A stretch of 13,432 nt of DNA from the NCBI GenBank assembly GCA_903923345.1, contig CAIXXI010000032.1, positions 1 to 13,432 on the forward strand. Reading direction: 5' to 3'. The stretch comes from an uncultured Burkholderiales bacterium. Lineage in GTDB: Bacteria; Pseudomonadota; Gammaproteobacteria; Burkholderiales; Burkholderiaceae_E. Positions 7,681-13,432 of the stretch are shown piece after piece. The position numbers were made by a program, and so were the translations under genes. A model generated the notes under the pieces. That model made no database searches. It was not told the origin of the DNA and saw only the letters and a list, made by a program, of their open reading frames with translations. The first letter of the stretch is position 1. The number at the start of each line of letters is the position of its first letter.

Positions 7681-7737
7681 GCGGCCTCCACGCCTGCCCT
7701 GCAGTCAGCGCACCAACAGCTCGCCGAGGGTCTCGAC

Positions 7738-8925
7738 ATGGCAATGGAACGGCTGATGGCCCTGATGGCCGAAAAGAAGGCCTCGGACCTCTTCGTGACG
7801 CCGGGCGCACCCGTGCAGATCAAGATCAACGGCACGGCGATCGCGGTGAATCAGCAATCGCTGGATCCGGCTGCCGTCGAGCGTCTGCTGCGGGAAGTGC
7901 TGACCGACGCGCAGTGGGAGCGCTTCGAGCGAGACAATGAACTGAACATCGGCCATGGCCTGCGCGGCGTGGGCAGTTTCCGATTTTCGGTCTTTCGCCA
8001 GCGTGGCACCGCCTCTGCGGTGATTCGCTACATCCCGGGTGATGTTCCGTCCTTCGACAGCCTCGGTCTGCCGCCCATCCTCACCGAGAAGGTGATGGAA
8101 AAGCGGGGCCTGCTGCTGGTCGTCGGATCGACCGGCTCCGGCAAGTCGACCACCCTAGCCTCGCTGGTCGATCACCGCAATCAGAACACACCCGGGCACA
8201 TCCTGACGCTGGAAGACCCGATCGAATACACCTTCCGGCACCGTCGTTCGCTGGTCAACCAGCGTCAGATCGGCACGGACACCGAATCGCTGGCGGTGGC
8301 GCTGCGCAATGCGCTGCGACAAGCGCCCGACTGCCTGATGATCGGTGAGATCCGCGACACCGAGACCATGAGCGCCGCGATTGCGTACGCCCAATCGGGC
8401 CACCTGGTGCTGTCGACGCTGCATGCCAACAACGCGGCGCACGCCCTGACCCGGATCGTCGGTTTTTACGCCCCGGAAAATCGCCATGTGCTGCTGACCG
8501 ACCTGGCCGCCACGCTCCGATGCGTGGTGTCGCAGCGCCTGTTGCCCGCCATCAATGGCGGTCGTCTGCCGGCGGTCGAGATCCTGCTCAATTCCAATCT
8601 GATCTCCGAAATCATCGAACAGGGTCGCCTGTCCGAAATTCGCGATGCGATGGAGCAGAGCCTGTCACCGGGTTCGCAGACCTTCGAGCGGGCGCTGGTC
8701 GACCTGGTGCGAAGCAAGCGGGTGAGCCTGGATGAGGCCCTGGCCCAAGCCGATTCGCCAACCAATCTGCTGTGGCTGCTTGAAAACGCCGAGCCTCAGG
8801 CACTCGAGTCTTTTGATGCCCCACCGTCTGCTGCGCGCCCCGCCACCCCACCGGCTGCGAACCCGTCCGGCCCGCAGCCCGGCAGTGATGGCCCCTCGTT
8901 CTCCGATTTCATGCTCAACGTCTGA
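7738..8925 (+). CDS. pilU: PilT/PilU-family type IV pilus retraction ATPase, PilU-like
   Basis: The 395-residue protein has the complete motif set of type IV pilus retraction ATPases: a PAS-like N-terminal domain (about 1-100), Walker A GSTGSGKS (Lys136), Asp box LTLEDPIE (156-163), Walker B CLMIGEIRD (199-207) and His box HLVLSTLHANN (222-232). Overall wording (SDLFVTPGAP near the start, EALAQADSPTNL near 333-344) fits PilU better than PilT. PilU assists PilT in depolymerising pili for twitching at the inner-membrane base of the machine. After about residue 355 comes a Pro/Ala/Ser-rich linker and then the terminal peptide SFSDFMLNV. GAGGG at 7726-7730 lies seven bases before the chosen ATG. 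It sits between dapD (57-base gap) and the yffB-like gene (TGATG junction), with no pilT or other pilus gene in view. Confidence 0.88.
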   Translation: MAMERLMALMAEKKASDLFVTPGAPVQIKINGTAIAVNQQSLDPAAVERLLREVLTDAQWERFERDNELNIGHGLRGVGSFRFSVFRQRGTASAVIRYIPGDVPSFDSLGLPPILTEKVMEKRGLLLVVGSTGSGKSTTLASLVDHRNQNTPGHILTLEDPIEYTFRHRRSLVNQRQIGTDTESLAVALRNALRQAPDCLMIGEIRDTETMSAAIAYAQSGHLVLSTLHANNAAHALTRIVGFYAPENRHVLLTDLAATLRCVVSQRLLPAINGGRLPAVEILLNSNLISEIIEQGRLSEIRDAMEQSLSPGSQTFERALVDLVRSKRVSLDEALAQADSPTNLLWLLENAEPQALESFDAPPSAARPATPPAANPSGPQPGSDGPSFSDFMLNV

Positions 8926-9359
8926 TGACCGGTCCTGTGCGCCTGTATGGCATCGACACCTGCGATCAGGTTCGCAAGGCGCGCACCTGGTTGCGCGCGC
9001 ACCAGATTGCCTTCGAGCTCCATGAGTTTCGCCGCGACGGGCTGGATGCCGCCCTGCTCGGCCGCTGGATGTCGCACCTGCCCTGGGATTCGCTGCTCAA
9101 CCGGCGCGGCCTGAGCTGGCGTCAGGTCGATGCCAGTCGACGCGCGACCATCGTCGATCAGTCCAGCGCGGTCGAACTGATGCTCGAAGTCCCGACGCTG
9201 GTTCGCCGCCCCATCCTCGAGCACGGTGACCGGATCCTGGTCGGATACTCCGAGCCCCTGTATCGCGCCTTGTTCGAGACCGGGATGACCGTTTCTGAAT
9301 CCACCGCGCGCCCGGGCGACGCAGGCCCATCGGCCGCACCGGCCCCGCCCAAGGAGTGA
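8925..9359 (+). CDS. yffB: ArsC/Spx-family protein, YffB-like
   Basis: This 144-residue protein has the thioredoxin-like fold of the ArsC/Spx family: LYGIDTCDQVRKARTWL near the N terminus, FELHEFRRDGLD (30-41), LLNRRGLSWRQVD (57-69) and the cis-proline segment RRP (94-96) followed by ILEHGDRILVGYSE. It closely follows the pattern of E. coli YffB. It has one cysteine only (Cys13), so it lacks the CXXC of redox-active Spx, and the additional catalytic cysteines of some arsenate reductases are absent; arsenate reduction is doubtful. The last 25 residues are a low-complexity Ala/Pro tail. Its ATG shares one base with the pilU stop, and dapE begins six bases after its stop. In E. coli yffB also lies directly before dapE. 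The biochemical role is not established; the name marks family, not function. Confidence 0.85.
   Translation: MTGPVRLYGIDTCDQVRKARTWLRAHQIAFELHEFRRDGLDAALLGRWMSHLPWDSLLNRRGLSWRQVDASRRATIVDQSSAVELMLEVPTLVRRPILEHGDRILVGYSEPLYRALFETGMTVSESTARPGDAGPSAAPAPPKE
9351..9356 (+). promoter_or_regulatory. Ribosome binding site of dapE
   Basis: AAGGAG lies nine bases upstream of the dapE ATG and overlaps the last codons and stop region of the yffB-like gene. It is the best Shine-Dalgarno match in the right arm and settles the dapE start. Confidence 0.7.
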
Positions 9360-9365
9360 CCCGCC

Positions 9366-10529
9366 ATGTCTGCCCTGCCCCATCCGGAACCCGTCACCTG
9401 CCCGGTCAGAGCCCTGACCGAGGCGCTGATCCGCTGCCGCTCGGTCACCCCGGATGATGCCGGGTGCCAACAGCTGATTGCCTCCCGGCTCCTCCCGCTG
9501 GGTTTCGAGTGCGAGTCGATGCGCTTCGGTGAGGTCGACAACCTCTGGGCCGTGCGTCGCGGTACCCGACCCGGCCCCACCCTGGTCTTTGCAGGACACA
9601 CCGATGTCGTGCCCGCCGGCCCACGCCAGTGGTGGCATGCCGATCCCTTCGAGCCCACCGAGCGCGAGGGTGCTCTCTTCGGCCGGGGCGCTGCCGACAT
9701 GAAATCGTCCCTGGCCGCGATCGTGGTCGCCATCGAGGCCTTCGTCGCGGCCCATCCGGACCATGCCGGGGCGATTGCCATGCTGCTGACATCCGATGAG
9801 GAAGGTCCGGCGGTCAACGGCACTGTCAAGGTGATCGAGACGCTGCGAGCGCGCGGCGAGCACCTCGACTTCTGCATCGTTGGCGAACCCACCAGCCTGC
9901 GCCGCACCGGCGACATGATCAAGAACGGCCGACGCGGATCACTGTCGGGCAAGTTGACCGTCAAAGGCATCCAGGGCCATGTGGCCTATCCGCACATGGC
10001 TCGCAATCCCATCCATGAAGTCGCGCCCGCGCTGGCCGAATTGGCCTCGCACCACTGGGACGCCGGCAACGAATACTTTCCGCCGACCACGTTCCAGGTC
10101 TCGAACTTCAATGCCGGGACAGGCGCCGGAAACGTCATTCCGGGCGAGGCGGTGATCGATTTCAATTTCCGCTTCTCGACTGAAAGTGATGCCGACTCAC
10201 TCAAGGCGCGGGTCAACGCCATCCTGACTGCCCATGCACTCAGCTACAACCTCGACTGGAACCTCTCGGGCCTGCCCTTCCTGACCCCGGTCGGTGCCTT
10301 GTCCGAAGCCCTGCGCGGGGCCATCCATGCTGAAACCGGCTTGCAAACAGAACTCTCGACCACCGGCGGCACTTCCGATGGCCGATTCATCTCGGCCCTG
10401 TGCAAGGAGGTGGTCGAATTCGGGCCGCCCAATGCCAGCATCCACAAGAGCAACGAGAACGTCGAGATCGCCGCACTCGTGCCGCTGATGAACATCTACC
10501 GGCGCACGATCGAAACCCTGCTTCGATGA
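9366..10529 (+). CDS. dapE: Succinyl-diaminopimelate desuccinylase DapE
   Basis: DapE is a di-zinc M20-family hydrolase that splits N-succinyl-LL-diaminopimelate into succinate and LL-diaminopimelate, closing the succinylated branch. The 387 residues carry every expected metal and catalytic position: His78 and Asp80 in AGHTDVVPAG, bridging Asp111 in GRGAADMKSS, catalytic base Glu145 and ligand Glu146 in TSDEEGPA, Glu174 in GEPTS, and His360 in PPNASIHKSNEN. The lid/dimerisation domain occupies about 190-300 and includes NGRRGSLSGKLTV and FQVSNFNAGTGAGNVIPG. The length matches the usual 375-385 apart from a slightly longer N terminus. It directly follows the yffB-like gene and its stop overlaps the prmB start (ATGA). 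dapA, dapB and dapF are not in the window. Confidence 0.97.
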   Translation: MSALPHPEPVTCPVRALTEALIRCRSVTPDDAGCQQLIASRLLPLGFECESMRFGEVDNLWAVRRGTRPGPTLVFAGHTDVVPAGPRQWWHADPFEPTEREGALFGRGAADMKSSLAAIVVAIEAFVAAHPDHAGAIAMLLTSDEEGPAVNGTVKVIETLRARGEHLDFCIVGEPTSLRRTGDMIKNGRRGSLSGKLTVKGIQGHVAYPHMARNPIHEVAPALAELASHHWDAGNEYFPPTTFQVSNFNAGTGAGNVIPGEAVIDFNFRFSTESDADSLKARVNAILTAHALSYNLDWNLSGLPFLTPVGALSEALRGAIHAETGLQTELSTTGGTSDGRFISALCKEVVEFGPPNASIHKSNENVEIAALVPLMNIYRRTIETLLR

Positions 10530-11461
10530 GCAATATCCGATTCCTGCGCCCGAGCCCGTCCCCGACTGAGGCGATCGAGTCACTGCGCACGGTTCGGGAC
10601 CTGATCCGCCATGCCGTCAGCCGCATGCAGGCGAGCGGGATCAGCCTCGGACACGGCACCGATGACCTCTTCGATGAAGCCGCCTGGCTGGTGTTGTGGA
10701 GCCTTCATCTCCCTCTGGAGCGTCTTGAGCCCTTTCTGGATGCCCGCCTCACGCCAACCGAGCGCCAGGCTGCCATCGATCTGATCGAGCGGCGATGCAC
10801 CGAACGCCTGCCCAGCGCCTACCTCACCGGTGAAGCCTGGCTGCGAGGCACGCGCTTCCTGTCCGATCCGCGCGCGCTGGTGCCCCGATCACCGATCGCG
10901 GAATTGCTCGATGGCGATGCTTTGCTGCCCTGGCTGCCCGATCCGGAAGCCGTTCTGAGCGTGCTCGACCTGTGCACAGGTGGCGCAAGCCTCGCGGTGC
11001 TGGCGGCGCAGGCCTATCCGCAGGCGCAGGTCATCGGCTCCGACCTCAGCCCGGATGCCCTCGCGCTGGCGGCTGACAACATCGCCTTGCACCACCTCGC
11101 CGACCGGGTGCACCTGCGCCAGGGCTCGCTGTGGGCACCGCTGAAAGGCGAACGCTTCGATCTGATCGTCTGCAACCCGCCCTATGTGAACAGCGCTTCG
11201 ATGGCTGCACTGCCACCCGAATACCGCCACGAGCCGCAGTCGGCGCTGGCCGGCGGCTCAGACGGCATGGATCTCATCCGCACCATCCTCCAGGGCGCCG
11301 GCGAGCACCTGACCGACGCCGGGGTCATGGTGCTGGAGGTCGGGCATGAGGTGGTCCATTTCGAGGCCGCTTTTCCCCGCCTCGAAGGCATCTGGTTGCC
11401 CGTCGCTACCGGGGATGATCAGCTCGTGCTCCTGGATCGCACGGCCTTGTCCCGACTGTGA
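10526..11461 (+). CDS. prmB: Ribosomal protein uL3 N5-glutamine methyltransferase PrmB
   Basis: PrmB methylates a glutamine side chain of ribosomal protein L3 using SAM. The start is taken as the ATG at 10526, which overlaps the dapE stop (ATGA) and gives a 311-residue protein whose N terminus fits the family; a longer open frame from 10400 would only add 42 residues antisense-like in composition, read in another frame of dapE. The N-terminal helical substrate-binding domain (about 20-115) is followed by the methyltransferase domain: motif I VLDLCTGGASLAVLAA (146-161), the acidic motif II residue in VIGSDLSPDA (169-178), and the glutamine-binding NPPY (217-220), then EYRHEPQSALAGGSDGMDL, which is characteristic of PrmB rather than PrmC/HemK. 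The third glycine expected in motif I is Ala154 here. It is probably translated by coupling to dapE, because no clear ribosome binding site is present. Confidence 0.92.
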   Translation: MSNIRFLRPSPSPTEAIESLRTVRDLIRHAVSRMQASGISLGHGTDDLFDEAAWLVLWSLHLPLERLEPFLDARLTPTERQAAIDLIERRCTERLPSAYLTGEAWLRGTRFLSDPRALVPRSPIAELLDGDALLPWLPDPEAVLSVLDLCTGGASLAVLAAQAYPQAQVIGSDLSPDALALAADNIALHHLADRVHLRQGSLWAPLKGERFDLIVCNPPYVNSASMAALPPEYRHEPQSALAGGSDGMDLIRTILQGAGEHLTDAGVMVLEVGHEVVHFEAAFPRLEGIWLPVATGDDQLVLLDRTALSRL

Positions 11462-13428
11462 TTCGAATCCGGCACATCACCCTGGCGCGCGGGCCCAGGG
11501 CGCTGCTGCGCGATGCCGACGCAGCCATCTCGCCCGGCGAACGCATCGCACTGATCGGCGACAACGGCAGCGGCAAATCCACCCTGCTGGCAGCCATCGC
11601 CGGCGAGGTCGCTCTGGATGCCGGCGAAATCGATCTGCCCGCGATGCGGATCTCCCGCCTGTCGCAATCCATGCCGCACAGCAAGCTACCCGCCTGGCAG
11701 TTCGTCCTCGAGGCGGATGCGCCGCTGATGCGAGCACAGGCTGCACTGGCCGCGGCCCAGGCCATCGACGATGGCCATGCGATTGCCCAGGCCCATGACG
11801 ACTGGCTGAACTGTGACGGCCCCTCTGCGGCCCCGCGTGCGCGCGAACTGCTGCACGGGCTGGGCTTCTCGGATGATCAGGCCGAGCGCCCGGTCGATCA
11901 ATTCAGCGGCGGCTGGAAGATGCGCCTGAACCTGGCACGGGCGCTGATGGCGCCATCCGACCTGCTGATGCTGGACGAGCCCACCAATCACCTCGACCTG
12001 GATGCCGTTCTCTGGCTCGAACGGCGTCTGCTTCGACTGGATGCCACGATCATCGTGGTCTCGCACGATCGCGACTTCCTCGACCGCGTGGCCAACGCCA
12101 CCCTGCATCTGGACCAGGACAAGCTGGTGCGCTATGCCGGTGGCTACTCGGCCTGCGAATTGGCACGCGCCGAGCGTGCCGCGCAGCGCGAGCGATCGGT
12201 GCTCGCACAACAGGCCCGGATCGCCCATCTGCACTCATTCGTTGAACGCTTCCGGGCCAAGGCCACCAAGGCCCGACAGGCGCAGTCCCGGCTCAAAGCC
12301 CTGGAGCGCATCGAAGTGCTGGCGCCCATCCGCGCCTCACGGGGTGTCGATTTCGCCTTTGCACCCGTCGGAGATTGCCCCGACCCGCTGGTCAGGATGG
12401 CGGACGTCAGCGCAGGCTATCCGGAAGGCGAACAGGCCCCTGCTCGCGTCATCGTCGAACACGCCAGCCTCACGGTAGGCCGAGGCTCGCGCCTGGGCGT
12501 ACTGGGGCGCAACGGCGCAGGAAAAACCACACTCATCCGAACGGCGGTCGGTGAGCTCTCGCCCCTGTCCGGTGAGCTGCAGATCTCGCGCTCGGTACGC
12601 ATCGGCTATTTCGCGCAGCAGCAGGTCGACGACCTGCGCGCCGACGATTCAGCGCTGACCCACATGCAGCGGCTCGCCCCCCAGGAGCGCGAGCAGGTCC
12701 TGCGCGACTGGCTGGGTCGATTCGGCTTCAGAGGCGACGATGCCACCCGTGCGGTCGGCCCGATGTCGGGTGGCGAGCGGGCCCGACTGGCGCTGGCGAT
12801 GCTGGTCTGGGGCAAACCTCAGTTGCTGGTCCTGGACGAGCCAACCAATCACCTGGATGCAACCACGCGCGATGCGCTGGCCGATGCGTTGGCCGAATTC
12901 GATGGTGCGCTGCTGCTGGTCTCCCATGACCGATACCTGTTGCGCGCAACCGTTGATCAGTTCGTGCGGGTGGGCGATGGTGCATTGGACGCCTTCGATG
13001 GCGACCTCGAAGACTATGCGCAATGGCTGATGCAGCGCCCCACCCTTGGCCAGTTCGCCGGGTCCGCAGGCGTCAGCAACCCTGCGTCGGGCCAGCCTGC
13101 GTCGCAGACCGCCGGATCAGCTTCCAGAAAAGACGAACGCCGCGCTGCCGCCGAGCAACGTGCCCAGCGTGCAAGCCTGAAAAAGCCCCTGCAAAAACAG
13201 CTCGCCCGGATCGAAGCCGATCTGGCCCGGGTCGAATCACGCATCGCCGAGATTGACGCTCACCTGGCGCAGCCGGATGCCTATCGCAGCGGCAGCGCAG
13301 CCGCGAGCGATCTGGCTCGCGAGCGAGGCGCCTTGCTGCGTGAGCGCGATACGCTGGAAGAAGACTGGATTCAGACGGGCAGCCAGATCGAGTCCATCGA
13401 TCAGGACACCGAAACGGCTGCGTCCTGA
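11458..13428 (+). CDS. yheS: ABC-F family ATPase, YheS-like
   Basis: This 656-residue soluble protein has two ABC ATPase domains and no membrane segment, the ABC-F layout; these proteins act on ribosomes rather than in transport. Domain 1 has Walker A GDNGSGKS (34-41), signature FSGGWKMRL (149-157) and Walker B LLMLDEPTNHLD (169-180). The charged interdomain linker, the likely P-site tRNA-interaction motif, spans about 235-285 and contains RFRAKATKARQAQSRLKALER. Domain 2 has Walker A GRNGAGKT (350-357), signature MSGGERARL (436-444) and Walker B LLVLDEPTNHLD (456-467). A Pro/Ala/Ser-rich segment at about 528-555 leads to a C-terminal coiled coil (557-650). The sequence and the coiled coil fit YheS better than EttA or Uup. 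The GTG start overlaps the prmB stop (GTGA), without a clear ribosome binding site. The precise role of YheS in translation remains less certain than its family. Confidence 0.9.
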   Translation: MIRIRHITLARGPRALLRDADAAISPGERIALIGDNGSGKSTLLAAIAGEVALDAGEIDLPAMRISRLSQSMPHSKLPAWQFVLEADAPLMRAQAALAAAQAIDDGHAIAQAHDDWLNCDGPSAAPRARELLHGLGFSDDQAERPVDQFSGGWKMRLNLARALMAPSDLLMLDEPTNHLDLDAVLWLERRLLRLDATIIVVSHDRDFLDRVANATLHLDQDKLVRYAGGYSACELARAERAAQRERSVLAQQARIAHLHSFVERFRAKATKARQAQSRLKALERIEVLAPIRASRGVDFAFAPVGDCPDPLVRMADVSAGYPEGEQAPARVIVEHASLTVGRGSRLGVLGRNGAGKTTLIRTAVGELSPLSGELQISRSVRIGYFAQQQVDDLRADDSALTHMQRLAPQEREQVLRDWLGRFGFRGDDATRAVGPMSGGERARLALAMLVWGKPQLLVLDEPTNHLDATTRDALADALAEFDGALLLVSHDRYLLRATVDQFVRVGDGALDAFDGDLEDYAQWLMQRPTLGQFAGSAGVSNPASGQPASQTAGSASRKDERRAAAEQRAQRASLKKPLQKQLARIEADLARVESRIAEIDAHLAQPDAYRSGSAAASDLARERGALLRERDTLEEDWIQTGSQIESIDQDTETAAS

Positions 13429-13432
13429 TTAG

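Noticed and set aside
8925..9359. Arsenate reductase as the function of the ArsC-fold gene
   Set aside because: Only one cysteine is present, there are no other ars genes nearby, and the sequence follows YffB with the dapE linkage.
10400..10525. An upstream extension of prmB by 42 residues
   Set aside because: The extension is read out of frame within dapE, is rich in Arg, Gln and Glu unlike PrmB N termini, and the ATGA overlap at 10526 gives a normal start.
11458..13428. An ABC transporter or antibiotic-resistance ABC-F protein
   Set aside because: There are no membrane segments or partner permease, and the sequence with its C-terminal coiled coil fits the housekeeping YheS group rather than known resistance ABC-F proteins.
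1..13432. Mobile elements, CRISPR arrays, tRNA or rRNA genes, toxin-antitoxin pairs or defence systems
   Set aside because: The genes are nearly contiguous housekeeping genes in conserved order with uniform composition. I saw no inverted repeat pairs, transposase or integrase motifs, or regularly spaced repeats.

Overview
The window is about two-thirds G+C by eye and is almost completely coding. It looks like a chromosomal housekeeping segment of a proteobacterium. SMC followed by a ZipA-type FtsZ-binding protein, the succinylase-branch lysine/diaminopimelate genes (dapC, dapD, dapE), a short QueF, PrmB and a YheS-type ABC-F protein together fit Betaproteobacteria, probably Burkholderiales-like. 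That placement is inferred from remembered gene order and protein resemblance, not from a search. A gammaproteobacterial relative is possible.

Left arm, minus strand (about 1-4934): smc is followed by zipA with a 4-base ATGA stop/start overlap. A possible first codon triplet of the next gene lies at the very edge; in many relatives this is ligA. The arm concerns chromosome organisation and cell division. A 218-base divergent intergenic region (4935-5152) separates it from the right arm and holds the only clear AT-rich promoter-like core.

Right arm, plus strand (5153-13428): queF, dapC, dapD, pilU, a yffB/Spx-like gene, dapE, prmB and yheS all run the same way. Gaps are 57 bases or less, and the last four genes touch or overlap (TGATG, 6-base gap, ATGA, GTGA), so they look like one operon or two nested ones. 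dapC, dapD and dapE encode three of the four steps of the succinylated branch from tetrahydrodipicolinate to LL-diaminopimelate, except that DapD acts first, DapC second and DapE third; together they supply lysine and peptidoglycan cross-links. prmB and yheS serve translation (ribosomal protein L3 modification; ribosome-bound ABC-F ATPase), queF serves tRNA queuosine modification, and pilU encodes a type IV pilus retraction-type ATPase.

All ten full-length genes appear intact with their catalytic motifs. I see no mobile element, CRISPR array, rRNA/tRNA gene, phage remnant or clear new defence or secretion system. The points worth a second look are modest: a pilus ATPase and a single-cysteine Spx-like protein embedded in the dap operon, a Fur-box-like sequence directly before dapC, an uncertain smc start in a GGTCGG-repeat tract, a structured queF leader, and a changed SAM-binding loop in PrmB.
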